64,000 bases of DNA, taken from Alteromonas halophila. GTDB taxonomy: Bacteria > Pseudomonadota > Gammaproteobacteria > Enterobacterales > Alteromonadaceae. The translations under genes were made by a program, and so were the position numbers. The stretch's first letter is position 1. Each line of letters starts with the position of its first letter. Shown here piece by piece: positions 54,812 to 64,000 of the stretch. The notes beneath the pieces were generated by a model. It worked only from the letters and a program-made list of their open reading frames with translations, was not told where the DNA came from and did no database searches. The DNA is taken from the NCBI RefSeq assembly GCF_014651815.1, contig NZ_BMXP01000007.1, positions 1-64,000 of the forward strand. The letters run 5' to 3'.

Positions 54812-56137
54812 GTGCGACTGCTCCCTAAAAGTGCCTTCGGCCAGACTGTCTTATTGATAGGCGTGCTGCTGCTTATCAATCAGGTGGTGTCTTATCTGTC
54901 GGTCACCTACTACTTTATTCGCCCCAGCTATCAGCAAATTAACAGTCTGCTGGCCACCCAGGTGAAAAGCGTGATTGCTGATGATTTGCTGGTTAGCAAC
55001 CAGGCGGCCCGGGAACGTTATTACAAGCAAACCGCCATTCGTGTCATTGATGAAAGTGACGCGCAAAAGACCGGACTGGAAAACGCCACGTTTTATGGCT
55101 TTATGTCGGACGAAGTATCTGATCAGCTTAAGATGAATGCCGATGTGCGCATCAGCACCGGCTCAGATCGCAGCGCCGCAAACGAGCCCCCCTACCTGGT
55201 CTGGATTTCGGTGCAGCGTTATCCGGACACCTGGATCGCCATCCCTATTACGGGTCTCAACGAGGCCAATATCTCGCCGCTGACCATGTACCTTATGGTG
55301 ATTGGGATCTTAAGTGTGGCCGGTGGCTGGCTGTTTGTGCGCCGCATGACGCGGCCATTGCAATCGCTTCAGCGCGCGGCGGTCGAAGTAGGACGCGGGC
55401 ACTTTCCTCCGCCGCTGGAAGAAGAGGGAAGCAGTGAGATTATGGCGGTAACCCGTGCGTTTAACCGCATGAACCAGGGCATCAAACAACTTGAGCACGA
55501 CCGGACGCTGATGACTGCGGGTATTTCCCATGATTTGCGCACACCGCTCACCCGTATCCGGCTGGCGACAGAAATGCTCCCCGACGAACAGGACTGGATA
55601 AAAGAAGGGATCGTCAATGACATTGAAGATATGAATGCCATTATCGATCAGTTTATCGAGTACGCCCGCTTTGATACCGAAGAAATTCACGAACAGGCTG
55701 ACCTCAACACGCTGATAAGCGAGGCAACTCAGGCCCGTCAGCTTGACGCATCACACCATATTGCACTGAAGCTCGGCGACCTGCCCGCACTTAACCTGCG
55801 CCGTATTGCCATTAAGCGGGTGATTGAAAATCTGATTGAAAATGCCTTTCGCTATGGCTCGGATACTATCGTTATCAATACGTTTTATGATGCGCGCGAG
55901 CAACGTGTTTATTGCAAAATTCGCGACTTTGGTCCGGGTATCCCCGAAGCCAGCTTGAGCGACGTGTTTATGCCGTTTGCACAGGGCGATAAGGCCCGGG
56001 GCAGTCTGGGCTCAGGGCTTGGACTGGCGATTACGCGACGTATTATCGAAGCGCACGAGGGTCAGATCCGGCTTCGCAACCATCCTCAGGGCGGTCTGAT
56101 TGCTGAATTCTGGCTGCCGCAGCGCGACAAGTTGTAG
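54812..56137 (+). CDS. envZ: Sensor histidine kinase EnvZ
   Basis: EnvZ is an inner-membrane osmosensor of 441 residues that phosphorylates OmpR. Helices lie at about 11-35 and 157-178 around a periplasmic domain. HAMP follows, and H240 sits in [15 protein letters not shown] as phosphorylation site. The ATPase domain has N ([11 protein letters not shown]), DFGPGIP and [11 protein letters not shown] boxes. The start is GTG 54812; an ATG start is not available nearby. Intact. Confidence 0.95.
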   Translation: MRLLPKSAFGQTVLLIGVLLLINQVVSYLSVTYYFIRPSYQQINSLLATQVKSVIADDLLVSNQAARERYYKQTAIRVIDESDAQKTGLENATFYGFMSDEVSDQLKMNADVRISTGSDRSAANEPPYLVWISVQRYPDTWIAIPITGLNEANISPLTMYLMVIGILSVAGGWLFVRRMTRPLQSLQRAAVEVGRGHFPPPLEEEGSSEIMAVTRAFNRMNQGIKQLEHDRTLMTAGISHDLRTPLTRIRLATEMLPDEQDWIKEGIVNDIEDMNAIIDQFIEYARFDTEEIHEQADLNTLISEATQARQLDASHHIALKLGDLPALNLRRIAIKRVIENLIENAFRYGSDTIVINTFYDAREQRVYCKIRDFGPGIPEASLSDVFMPFAQGDKARGSLGSGLGLAITRRIIEAHEGQIRLRNHPQGGLIAEFWLPQRDKL

Positions 56138-56180
56138 TTGTCACGTTATCAGGTTTGCACGTGCACCTGCCGCGCCTCAG

Positions 56181-57353
56181 CTACTGTCCTTGCCGGACCA
56201 TTTTGCTGTATCCCACCGCCGCCAGCCATAACCAGCATCCCGCGATGGGAATGACCCAGAACGCGACGGTCAAAGGCACGTAATTGGCCCATACCCCGGT
56301 ACTGAACGAGGCAACCTGAACGCCTGTGGAGTTGCCGATAATGCTGATCCCCGACAGCACCGGACCGTTTTGTTCATCCATACTCATGGCAGCTGACAGC
56401 ATCAACGGAAAGAGACCGCCAAGCCCTAACCCCAGTAACAGATTGCTGGCACCCATTGATACCAATTCGCTGCTGAGCTTTATACCCAGTGTCCCCATCA
56501 GTGACATGGTCGCCATCAGAACGATTAAACGCGGTACGCTGACAATTCGCAGCAGCCACGCAAAACCAAGCCGGCTTATCACCATACCGGCCGTAAAGCA
56601 GGCCAGCAGGTTTCGTGATTGCTCGCCGCTGAAGCCATGACCATTGTGGGCATAGCTGACAAACCAGTTGGCGTTACCAAACTCAACAGCCCCATAACCG
56701 AAGCTCAGCAAGGCCATAAACATAAAAACCGGCTGACGGATAATCTGTGTAAATGCCAGCGTACGTTTATCCTGGTTATAGGCAGACGTGGCGACCTTAC
56801 GGGCATTGGCACTGGCAGTGAAAAAAGCCAGTGCCGCCACCCCCAGCATGATAAACGACAACACCTGCATGGGCAGGTGCCAGTCTTCTCTAACCTGATA
56901 CATCAGGGTGACAAAAAATGACGCTGCCAGCGTACCCAGACTGAACATAAAGTCCATTAGTCCCATCATGGCAAAGCGTTTCTGTGCGTAAATCTGTGCG
57001 ATGAGGGTGTGGCCAATGGTGATAATAGCCGAGCTGATAATGCCGATAATAAACGCCATGCCAATCACACCCGACCAGTGCGTGAAGTGCGTCATTACCA
57101 TGACTGACACGGCATCAAGCGCAAACAGGATCCCTAAGAGAGAAACAAAATCATACCGGTTTGCATATTTGCCGCCCAGTATGGCACCAATCATCATGCC
57201 CAGTGAAAATAAGGAAAACAGTGCGCCACTGACAAGTTCCGACATCGCCAGGTTACGCGCGATATCGGGCAGCAGGATCCCCCACAGAATAAAAAGATTA
57301 CCGAGCAGAAAAAAGCCGGCAAAGACCACCACCGTCACAGGTCGACGCTGCAT
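56181..57353 (-). CDS. MFS transporter
   Basis: This 390-residue protein has twelve predicted helices of the major facilitator superfamily (FFLLGNLFILWGILLPDIA at the start, then LGGKYANRYDFVSLLG). It resembles sugar- or TsgA-type porters (IIGNSTGVQVASFSTGVWANY near the end). The substrate is unknown. It lies between envZ (convergent) and pckA (same strand but with its own terminator). Confidence 0.85.
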   Translation of the reverse strand: MQRRPVTVVVFAGFFLLGNLFILWGILLPDIARNLAMSELVSGALFSLFSLGMMIGAILGGKYANRYDFVSLLGILFALDAVSVMVMTHFTHWSGVIGMAFIIGIISSAIITIGHTLIAQIYAQKRFAMMGLMDFMFSLGTLAASFFVTLMYQVREDWHLPMQVLSFIMLGVAALAFFTASANARKVATSAYNQDKRTLAFTQIIRQPVFMFMALLSFGYGAVEFGNANWFVSYAHNGHGFSGEQSRNLLACFTAGMVISRLGFAWLLRIVSVPRLIVLMATMSLMGTLGIKLSSELVSMGASNLLLGLGLGGLFPLMLSAAMSMDEQNGPVLSGISIIGNSTGVQVASFSTGVWANYVPLTVAFWVIPIAGCWLWLAAVGYSKMVRQGQ

Positions 57354-57489
57354 GCATACTCCTCGCTGGATATCAGGAAATGTTAAAAACAGGGTTTGTC
57401 TGTAGGGTGGGCGTTTGTTGGACTCTGGGCCTGTTTCGCCTCTTTTTAATCGCTATTACTGTGTCACAGTGACGAAATTCGGGCAAGAT

Positions 57490-57516
57490 AAAAAACCCGC
57501 AGCGGATGCTGCGGGT
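57490..57516 (-). terminator. Terminator of pckA
   Basis: ACCCGCAGC (57495-57503) pairs with GCTGCGGGT (57508-57516) over GGAT, followed on the minus strand by six T (57495-57490). It stands 20 bp past the pckA stop. A smaller hairpin (57522-57539) overlaps the stop codon. Confidence 0.9.
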
Positions 57517-57536
57517 GAAAGTAATCACGGTTGTGA

Positions 57537-59111
57537 TTATCGTTGGGAATCGTTATGAGGACCGGCGTTGATGATCTCTTCGCTCACTTCGTAGCGAGCA
57601 AAATTTTTCTGAAACTGCGCGATCAAACGGCTGGCATAGGCATCATACTCATCACCACTTTGCCACGTGTCACGGGGCACAAGTAGCTGACTGTCGACAC
57701 CAGGAACGGCCACCGGCACATCCAGGTTCAGCCCGTCAATATGGCGGGTTTCCACATCCCGTAACTGGTCTGTCACAATGGCATCAATGATGGCGCGGGT
57801 CGTTGGAATATCAAAGCGCTGACCTTTGCCATACGGGCCGCCAGTCCAGCCGGTGTTCACCAGGTAAACACGCGCACCAAAGTCTTTTACGCGCTTCATT
57901 AATAACTCGGCGTATACGCGCGCGGGACGCGGGAAGAACGGGGCACCAAAACAGGTAGAAAAGGTGGATTCAATTTCTGCGCTGGCACCTATCTCGGTTG
58001 ATCCAACCTTGGCGGTATAACCACTTAAGAAATGGTAGGCGGCCGCAGGCTCGCTGAGTATCGACACCGGTGGCAGCACACCACTAACGTCACAGGTTAA
58101 AAACACCACCGAGCGCGGTTCACCGGCCATATTGGCGTCGACCCGTTTGCTAATATGCTCAAGCGGATACGCCGCGCGGGAATTTTGCGTCAGCGAGGTA
58201 TCGCTGTAATCCGGCTGGCGCTGCGCGTTCATCACCACGTTTTCAAGGATGGCGCCAAAGCGAATGGCGTCCCAGATGACCGGTTCGTTCTTCTGCGATA
58301 AATCAATACATTTGGCATAGCAGCCACCTTCTATATTGAACACACTGCCTGGTGCCCAGCCATGCTCATCATCACCAATTAAAAAGCGTGTCGGATCGGC
58401 TGACAGGGTGGTTTTTCCCGTCCCGGACAAGCCGAAAAACAGGGTCACGTCGCCGGCTTCGCCCACATTTGCCGAGCAGTGCATGGGCAATACCTGCTTG
58501 CCTGGCAGCAGGAAATTCTGCACAGAGAACATGGCTTTTTTCATCTCTCCGGCGTAGCGCATACCGGCCAGCAGGACTTTTTTCTCAGCGAAGTTGATAA
58601 TCACACAGCCATCACTGTTGGTGCCGTCACGCTTCGGCTCACACACAAAACCTGGCACATTCATCACCTGCCAGGGTGTCTCTGAGGCTGGATTCCAGTT
58701 ATCTGGCACAATGAACAGGTTACGGGCAAACACTTGCTGCCAGGCGGTCTGGGTGCGTACTACAACAGGCAGAGCATGCGTTGGATCGGCGCCGACCTGC
58801 AGATGCGACAAAAAGTGCTCCTGGGTATTGAGGTACGCTTCAACACGCTGCCATAAGGCGTCAAACTGCGTTGCATCGAAGGGTTTATTTACATTGCCCC
58901 ATTCGATTTCAGCCTCTGTGCCAGGTTCTTTGACAATAAACCGGTCGGCGGGTGAACGCCCGGTACGGGCACCAGTTTCAACAACTAATGCACCGTTGTC
59001 GGCCAAATGGCCTTCGCCGCGCTGAATCGCCAGCTCAATCAGAGCTGCACTGGATAAGTCGGCTCGGGGGGTCACTACGATTCCCGAATCCATGCTGGTT
59101 GCCGCCGTCAT
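57537..59111 (-). CDS. pckA: Phosphoenolpyruvate carboxykinase (ATP)
   Basis: PckA converts oxaloacetate to PEP, the entry to gluconeogenesis, needed for growth on organic acids. It is 524 residues from ATG 59111 (AGGTGG 8 bases upstream); the frame is open to 59183, but that start is TTG without support. Motifs: [14 protein letters not shown] loop [14 protein letters not shown], metal site LIGDDEHGW and [12 protein letters not shown]. The promoter is predicted at 59210-59238. Confidence 0.96.
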   Translation of the reverse strand: MTAATSMDSGIVVTPRADLSSAALIELAIQRGEGHLADNGALVVETGARTGRSPADRFIVKEPGTEAEIEWGNVNKPFDATQFDALWQRVEAYLNTQEHFLSHLQVGADPTHALPVVVRTQTAWQQVFARNLFIVPDNWNPASETPWQVMNVPGFVCEPKRDGTNSDGCVIINFAEKKVLLAGMRYAGEMKKAMFSVQNFLLPGKQVLPMHCSANVGEAGDVTLFFGLSGTGKTTLSADPTRFLIGDDEHGWAPGSVFNIEGGCYAKCIDLSQKNEPVIWDAIRFGAILENVVMNAQRQPDYSDTSLTQNSRAAYPLEHISKRVDANMAGEPRSVVFLTCDVSGVLPPVSILSEPAAAYHFLSGYTAKVGSTEIGASAEIESTFSTCFGAPFFPRPARVYAELLMKRVKDFGARVYLVNTGWTGGPYGKGQRFDIPTTRAIIDAIVTDQLRDVETRHIDGLNLDVPVAVPGVDSQLLVPRDTWQSGDEYDAYASRLIAQFQKNFARYEVSEEIINAGPHNDSQR

Positions 59112-59209
59112 TTGAAAGTCCACCTGTAAGTTTTCATCTTTGTAATCGAAGTTCGATTGTACGGAAAACACGCGCCGCCGCAATCGGTTAATTGTAAATT
59201 ATTGATGAT

Positions 59210-59238
59210 TATTAAAATGACAGATTGATCAGTATCAA
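59210..59238 (-). promoter_or_regulatory. Predicted promoter of pckA
   Basis: On the minus strand TTGATA (59238-59233) is followed after 17 bp by TTAATA (59215-59210). The leader would be about 95 nt. Prediction by consensus only. Confidence 0.5.
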
Positions 59239-59347
59239 ACATACAAAGACGGGTATGCTAAAAAGGTAGTCACCATGCGTTATTTCTGTGCCTAATCATG
59301 AAATATTTCAGATTAAGAAACGTAATTTTTTACAGCGGGAATGCATA

Positions 59348-59375
59348 AGCGGTACGCCCTTAAAGGCGTACCGCT
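59348..59375 (-). terminator. Hairpin terminator after hslO
   Basis: AGCGGTACGCC (59348-59358) pairs perfectly with GGCGTACCGCT (59365-59375) over six bases. On the minus strand only TTATG follows, so the T-run is poor; the long GC-rich stem still suggests termination or 3'-end protection. Confidence 0.6.
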
Positions 59376-59423
59376 ACACGTAGCATGGGTCTGAAAGGTG
59401 ATGCTGCGGGAGAAAAAAGCGAC

Positions 59424-60323
59424 TTACTGTGGTTGCGTAGCGCCACCGGCGTGACCGTTGTGAATCGCTTCCACATCAATGCTGTCGAAGCGGTATTCGG
59501 TATGACAGTACTGACAATTCATTTTAATTGCCCCTTCTTCAGCGATAATGGCTTCCAGCTCCGCTTTTTCAACATTCTTCAGGGCTGCGGCGCTGCGTTC
59601 ACGCGAACAGGTACAGGCAAAGCTGACGGCCTGCGCCGGGTACATTTCAACCTGTTCCTGATGATACAGCCGGTATAAAATGTCTTGTACCGGCAGACTG
59701 AACATTTCTTCACTGGTCAGGGTATCGGTCAGCGTACTGATATGCTCAAACTCACTCAGACTGTCTTTCTCAGAGGTACTGGCAGATTTCGGCAGCACTT
59801 GCAGCAGCATCCCTGCAGAGCGCACATTCTCAGGGTCAGAGAAGTCGGTCATCAGTCGAACCCGGGTAGGCAGCTGTTCAGATTGTTCAAAATAACTTTC
59901 CAGACACGCAGACAATGAGGGTTTATCCAGCGCAACAACCCCCTGATAACGCTCGCCTTCGTGTGGGGTGATGGTGATCACCAGTATGGCTTTATCCGTC
60001 AGTTCAGCAAAACTTTCCGGCAGACTGGTCAGCGACTCATCCCAGCGCGCAACGCCGCGTAATGTCTGTTCATGGGTGGCATTGACCACTGCGTAGCGCA
60101 CCACGCCTTCACTCTGAATTTGCAGGCCCACTTCGCCTTCAATTTTCAGGGTTGCCGTCAGCAGTGACGCAGCCGCCGCCATTTCACCCAGTAATTGCTG
60201 GATCTGAACCGGGTACTCATAGTTGTGCACGATGTGCTGTAAACTGTCACTGAGCTTTACTAGCTCTCCGCGCACACTGGCGTCGGGAAAAATAAAGCGG
60301 TGTAGTTGATCAAACGAACTCAT
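59424..60323 (-). CDS. hslO: Redox-regulated chaperone Hsp33
   Basis: Hsp33 is a holdase switched on by oxidation. It has 299 residues. The zinc cysteines are in FACTCSRE (CxC) and NCQYCHTEY (CxxC) near the C-terminus; all four are present, so the switch should work. It is encoded 32 bp after hslR on the same strand, the usual pair. Confidence 0.97.
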   Translation of the reverse strand: MSSFDQLHRFIFPDASVRGELVKLSDSLQHIVHNYEYPVQIQQLLGEMAAAASLLTATLKIEGEVGLQIQSEGVVRYAVVNATHEQTLRGVARWDESLTSLPESFAELTDKAILVITITPHEGERYQGVVALDKPSLSACLESYFEQSEQLPTRVRLMTDFSDPENVRSAGMLLQVLPKSASTSEKDSLSEFEHISTLTDTLTSEEMFSLPVQDILYRLYHQEQVEMYPAQAVSFACTCSRERSAAALKNVEKAELEAIIAEEGAIKMNCQYCHTEYRFDSIDVEAIHNGHAGGATQPQ

Positions 60324-60355
60324 AAGGGATCCTTAACTTGTGTGCACGGCGCTGT

Positions 60356-60760
60356 TCAGCGCTGTTTCATTTTGATAATTTCACGACGTTGCTTTTTGTC
60401 GGGCCGGCCATCGGGGTGCGGATTGTGAAACGTGTTCATTTTTCTTGCCAGCTGATTACGCTCACGCTGCGCCTGACTTTCCTCGGTCTCCTGATACAGT
60501 GCCTGCGCCTGGGGCGCGCCAAGGCGCTTGTCACTCAAGCCCAGTACTTCCACTTCCTTGACGTCCCAGCCGGCCGTGATCTTCAGCATGGCACCAGGTT
60601 CTACCGCACGCCCGGGCTTGGCGCGCTGACCGTTATAATGAACTTTTCCGGCCTGTACCATGTCTCTGGCAAGCGCCCGTGTTTTATAAAAGCGGGCTGC
60701 CCACAGCCACTTGTCGAGTCTGACATTTTGTGATGTATTGTCGCTTCGCTTTTGGCTCAT
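60356..60760 (-). CDS. hslR: Ribosome-associated heat-shock protein Hsp15
   Basis: Hsp15 is a 134-residue S4-domain protein (VRLDKWLWAARFYKTRALA) that in E. coli rescues stalled 50S subunits carrying nascent chains. The basic C-terminal tail (RREIIKMKQR) is present. It forms an hslR-hslO unit and is divergent from the gsp operon. Confidence 0.95.
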   Translation of the reverse strand: MSQKRSDNTSQNVRLDKWLWAARFYKTRALARDMVQAGKVHYNGQRAKPGRAVEPGAMLKITAGWDVKEVEVLGLSDKRLGAPQAQALYQETEESQAQRERNQLARKMNTFHNPHPDGRPDKKQRREIIKMKQR

Positions 60761-60885
60761 GTAATAATTTTGTCACTAGTGCCCTTTAGTATTGTGACCC
60801 CTACCCTGACTAGGCTATGATGAGTCGGCTAAAGCGCAAAAATTCTTATAAATATAACGAAAAAGCAGCTGTATCACCTAATCGC

Positions 60886-61809
60886 ATGACATTTGATAAA
60901 CTCACTCCACAGGCGCTCGTCAGTGCCGCGAACCAACACCAGAAGTACCTTCATCTGGCGGTTGTAGTCGTGCTGAGCCTGTACCTTATTGCCTTTGCAG
61001 CCGAGCTTATCTGGCGAATTGTACCTCAGCCTGCGCTTTCGTCTCCACCCACAGCCGTCAACCGTGTGTCGACGCCTGCTAACAGCAATCAAGGTGGGGT
61101 CAACCTTCGAAAAATACAACAGCTGAACCTGTTTGGAAATGCCACAGCTAAACCCAAACCGGTCGAGAAAGAACCCGTCACCGATGCGCCTGAAACCCGC
61201 CTTAACCTGACCCTGACCGGGGTTGTGGTGAGCAGTGACGAAAATGCCGCAACCGCTATCGTGGAAAACGGCGGGTCTCAAAGCGTCTACGGGCTGGGCG
61301 ACAAGATAGAAAAAACCAATGCCACGTTGCAGCAGGTTTTCAGCGACCGGGTGATTATCCGCAATGGTGCGCGCAGTGAGACACTGATGCTGGACGGGGT
61401 CGATTTTGAAGAAGCCAACCGTCGTCGCGAGCGCAACGCGCAGCGAGAAGCAGCAGCAAATCAGAATGATAAGCGCCAGCTTAGCAACGAGGCCGTAGAA
61501 GCGACCGCGGCACTGCGCGAAAAGCCGGCCAATTTTACCGACTTTATATCCATATCACCGCAAACTGAAGGTGGCCAGCTGGTCGGCTATAAAGTTGCGC
61601 CCGGCAAAAATGCCACCCTGTTTCAAGCGGCTGGCTTACAGGCCGGCGACGTCATCACCCAGATTAATGGGCTGGATTTGACTGACTTACAACAATCACA
61701 GGAAGCGCTGACGGAACTGCGAAGCGCTCAGAGCATCGAACTGACTATCCTGCGCGATGGCAGTTACGACACCGTGTATCTCGATTTACCCGAGCCTGCG
61801 GCACAGTGA
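60886..61809 (+). CDS. gspC: Type II secretion protein GspC
   Basis: GspC links the inner-membrane platform to the GspD secretin. From ATG 60886 (MTFDKLTPQALVSAANQ) it has 307 residues: a cytoplasmic start, a membrane helix at about 24-44, the HR domain (LNLTLTGVVVSSDENAATAI) and a C-terminal PDZ domain (AGLQAGDVITQINGLDLTD). An ATG at 60817 in the same frame would add 23 basic residues; neither start has a good RBS, and 60886 better fits the usual short cytoplasmic segment. It is the first gene of the gsp operon here. Confidence 0.9.
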   Translation: MTFDKLTPQALVSAANQHQKYLHLAVVVVLSLYLIAFAAELIWRIVPQPALSSPPTAVNRVSTPANSNQGGVNLRKIQQLNLFGNATAKPKPVEKEPVTDAPETRLNLTLTGVVVSSDENAATAIVENGGSQSVYGLGDKIEKTNATLQQVFSDRVIIRNGARSETLMLDGVDFEEANRRRERNAQREAAANQNDKRQLSNEAVEATAALREKPANFTDFISISPQTEGGQLVGYKVAPGKNATLFQAAGLQAGDVITQINGLDLTDLQQSQEALTELRSAQSIELTILRDGSYDTVYLDLPEPAAQ

Positions 61810-61831
61810 GAACTATAGGAAAACAGATATT

Positions 61832-63880
61832 ATGAGGCAAGCCCGCCAGACCCTGATTTCACGCATAAGCACCGTATTGTGTGCGGCACTGCTGTGTGTG
61901 TCGGTAAACGCTGCCGAATACATGCCCAATTTCAAAGATACCGACATCAATGAATTTATTAATATTGTCGGTAAAAACCTTGAACGGACCATCATTGTCG
62001 ATCCGAATGTACGGGGTAAAATCAGCGTACGCAGCTACGATATGCTGGATGAGGATCAGTATTACCAGTTCTTTCTGAACGTACTGCAGGTCTATGATTT
62101 TGCCGTGGTGGAAATGCCCAGCGGTATCCTTAAGGTGGTGCGTTCCAAAGACGCCAAAACCTCTAACATTCCGGTGGTAGAAGGCGCGCTCAAAGACGGC
62201 GATGAAATGATCACCCGCGTGGTGCCGGTTTACAACGTACCAGTACGCGAACTTGCCCCAATATTACGTCAGCTGAACGACCAGGCCGGCGGCGGTAATG
62301 TGGTCAGCCACGATCCGTCAAATGTAATGATGCTGACCGGACGGGCCGCGGTGGTAAACCGTCTGGTGGAAATTATTGAGCGGGTCGACCGCGCCGGTGA
62401 CGAAGAAGTCGAAATTGTAAAACTGAAATATGCCTCGGCCTCTGAAATGGTGCGAATTGTTGAAAGCATTAACAATTCGCAGGGCAAAGCGGCCAATACC
62501 GGTAAATCTGAGCCTCGCGTGGTCGCGGATGATCGCACCAACTCAGTGATTGTCAGTGGTGATGTGAAAGCCCGCCAGCGTCTAATTAACCTTATCCAGC
62601 GTATGGATCAGGAGCTGGAAACCAACGGCAATACCCGCGTAGTATTTCTGAATTATGCCAAGGCCGAAGATATCGTACAGGTATTGCGTGGCGTATCTGC
62701 CAGTATTCAGGCCGAAGAGCAAAGCGGCGGCAGTAATCAGCGTCGTAGCTCCTCTAACCGCGAAGTCAGCATCGAAACCCACGAAGATTCGAATGCCGTG
62801 GTAATTACTGCCGAACCCGACATGATGCGCTCACTCGAAGAAGTCATCCGTCAGCTTGATGTACGCCGTGCGCAGGTACAGGTCGAAGCTATCATCGTTG
62901 AGGTATCGGAAGGCGATGGCAGTACCCTGGGCGTACAGTGGGTCTCGGAAGCCGGTGGCGGTACACAGTTTAACAATGGCGTGGTGCCGGTTGGTGCGCT
63001 GGGTGTGGCCCTGCGTCAGGCCGAAGATCGGGAAGTCAACCGGACCAATGTAACGGCCAATGGTGAAGTGGTCGAGTCTACTGAAACCATTGAAGGTAAT
63101 CTGACGCCCCTGGCGAACCTGCTGGGCGGCGCCAACGGATTGATTGCCGGGGTCATTGAAGATGGCTGGGGCGCCGTGGTGCAGGCGGTCAGTAACGATA
63201 CCAATTCCAACATTCTGGCCACGCCACATCTGACGACGATGGATAATGAAGAGGCATTCTTTATCGTGGGTCAGGAAGTTCCTATCATTACCGGTACAAC
63301 CACCGGCGATAACAACTCCAACCCGTTCCAGACGGTGGATCGGCAGGAAGTCGGGGTAAAACTGAAAGTCACACCGCAAATTAACGAAGGTGACGCCGTT
63401 CAGTTGCTGATTGAACAGGAAGTGTCCAGTGTCAGCGGGGCGACCTCGGTGGATATTTCCATCAACAAACGGGAAATCAAAACCACGGTGATTGTGGATG
63501 ATGGCGGCACCATCGTACTGGGCGGTCTGATTGATGAAGATGTACAGGAAAGTGTGTCTAAGGTACCGCTGCTGGGCGATATTCCTATTTTGGGACACCT
63601 GTTCAAATCGACCTCGACATCAAAACGTAAAACCAATCTGATGGTCTTTATCCGCCCCACCATTGTGCGTGACGGCGCGACCATGAATGAAATCAGTCAC
63701 CGTAAGTACAACTATATCCGTGCACTGCAGCTCAAACGCATGCAGCAGGGTGTGCCCCTGATGCCAAATACAGAAGGCCCAAGCATGCCAGCCTGGGACG
63801 ACAAACTGGCGCTGCCGCCGTCGTTTGAGGAATACATCATGGATAAAGAAAATCTCGGCGAAAACAAGGACGATGAGTAA
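61832..63880 (+). CDS. gspD: Type II secretion secretin GspD
   Basis: GspD forms the outer-membrane pore for folded proteins. It is 682 residues from ATG 61832 with a signal peptide (cut near VNA-AEY). Domains N0 to N3 follow, including a polar linker (GGSNQRRSSSNRE near 300), then the secretin domain with VPLLGDIPILGHLFKS and RPTIVRD. It starts 22 bp after gspC. Intact; the frame extends upstream to 61757, but that region overlaps gspC. Confidence 0.96.
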   Translation: MRQARQTLISRISTVLCAALLCVSVNAAEYMPNFKDTDINEFINIVGKNLERTIIVDPNVRGKISVRSYDMLDEDQYYQFFLNVLQVYDFAVVEMPSGILKVVRSKDAKTSNIPVVEGALKDGDEMITRVVPVYNVPVRELAPILRQLNDQAGGGNVVSHDPSNVMMLTGRAAVVNRLVEIIERVDRAGDEEVEIVKLKYASASEMVRIVESINNSQGKAANTGKSEPRVVADDRTNSVIVSGDVKARQRLINLIQRMDQELETNGNTRVVFLNYAKAEDIVQVLRGVSASIQAEEQSGGSNQRRSSSNREVSIETHEDSNAVVITAEPDMMRSLEEVIRQLDVRRAQVQVEAIIVEVSEGDGSTLGVQWVSEAGGGTQFNNGVVPVGALGVALRQAEDREVNRTNVTANGEVVESTETIEGNLTPLANLLGGANGLIAGVIEDGWGAVVQAVSNDTNSNILATPHLTTMDNEEAFFIVGQEVPIITGTTTGDNNSNPFQTVDRQEVGVKLKVTPQINEGDAVQLLIEQEVSSVSGATSVDISINKREIKTTVIVDDGGTIVLGGLIDEDVQESVSKVPLLGDIPILGHLFKSTSTSKRKTNLMVFIRPTIVRDGATMNEISHRKYNYIRALQLKRMQQGVPLMPNTEGPSMPAWDDKLALPPSFEEYIMDKENLGENKDDE

Positions 63881-63882
63881 TT

Positions 63883-64000
63883 ATGGCCGGGCACGATGAT
63901 GAACAGCTTACGCAGGCCGTAGCCGCGCAGGAAGAGGCGCTGGAGGCGATGACCGACGAGGAGGCCCTGGAGAACCAGGAGGCCGGCCCCCGTCAGCTGG
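63883..64000 (+). CDS. gspE: Type II secretion ATPase GspE, N-terminal fragment
   Basis: The ATG two bases after the gspD stop opens a frame that runs off the window: MAGHDDEQLTQAVAAQEEAL and on, 39 codons. Position after gspD predicts the GspE ATPase. The visible residues form an acidic, helical extension, longer than in many GspE proteins; no ATPase motif is yet reached, so the call rests on gene order. Confidence 0.75.
   Translation, partial: MAGHDDEQLTQAVAAQEEALEAMTDEEALENQEAGPRQL

Larger units (their letters stand above)
59112..59423. other. Intergenic region between hslO and pckA
   Basis: These 312 bp hold the pckA promoter (59210-59238) and leader at the left, and a strong inverted repeat at 59348-59375 right after hslO. 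No gene is evident between them. Confidence 0.6.

Noticed and set aside
62831-63598. Open frame of 255 codons on the minus strand inside gspD
   Set aside because: It lies wholly opposite the well-supported secretin gene, has no RBS and its translation has no recognisable features; it is a shadow of biased codon use.

Overview
The window looks like a chromosomal segment of a marine gammaproteobacterium of the Alteromonadales (Alteromonas or a close relative). The evidence is gene content and order: aroQ-accB-accC, prmA-dusB-fis-purH-purD, groESL-fxsA-cutA-dsbD, ompR-envZ, pckA-hslO-hslR-gspCDE, a split pntA, and a stand-alone phosphoribulokinase. This assignment is inference from gene content; no rRNA or tRNA gene was found to confirm it.

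Layout. Positions 1-4329 are mobile DNA. The tail of an IS3-family element (to 126) has cut off the 3' end of tnsC. It is followed by tnsB, tnsA and the right end of a Tn7-like transposon, which sits 20 bp downstream of glmS, the classic attTn7 position. From 4355 to 9491 lie the amino-sugar genes glmS, a DeoR-type regulator and glmU, with a Gfo/Idh/MocA dehydrogenase between the regulator and glmU. From 9735 to 17422 come a degenerate GGDEF protein that keeps its inhibitory site, an alkylation-repair operon (an Ada-AlkA fusion, ogt and an EamA exporter) and two convergent beta-lactamase-fold hydrolases. From 17634 to 25231 are speA, a small unknown protein, a tandem pair of exported Sel1-repeat proteins whose duplication carried along the 3' tip of pntB, and the three-gene proton-translocating transhydrogenase.

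From 25569 to 35155 are an exported oxidoreductase, groESL behind a clear sigma-32 promoter, fxsA, cutA, dsbD, an M23 peptidase and the aroQ-accB-accC operon. About 9 kb (35416-43978) then separates accC from prmA, genes that are often close together. This stretch holds an outer-membrane-like protein, several small unknowns, a FAN1-type VRR-NUC nuclease fused to a DEDDh exonuclease, an HNH protein, a flavin reductase-like protein, a Tat-exported HiPIP with an intriguing leader, an S10 carboxypeptidase and a solute-binding protein.

From 44136 to 50565 are prmA, dusB-fis and the purine genes purH and purD, with an exported methyltransferase between purH and purD. The remainder is a PEP-CTERM protein, a voltage-gated potassium channel preceded by a seven-codon ORF, prkB, ompR-envZ, an MFS transporter, pckA, hslO-hslR, and the start of a type II secretion operon (gspC, gspD and the first codons of gspE) that runs off the right edge.

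Most of the window is ordinary core genome. The parts most worth a second look are the IS-interrupted Tn7-like element, the FAN1/exonuclease fusion with its small neighbours, the HiPIP leader with its Fur-like site, the GGDEF protein that may bind rather than make c-di-GMP, and the Sel1 tandem duplication with its pntB scar.
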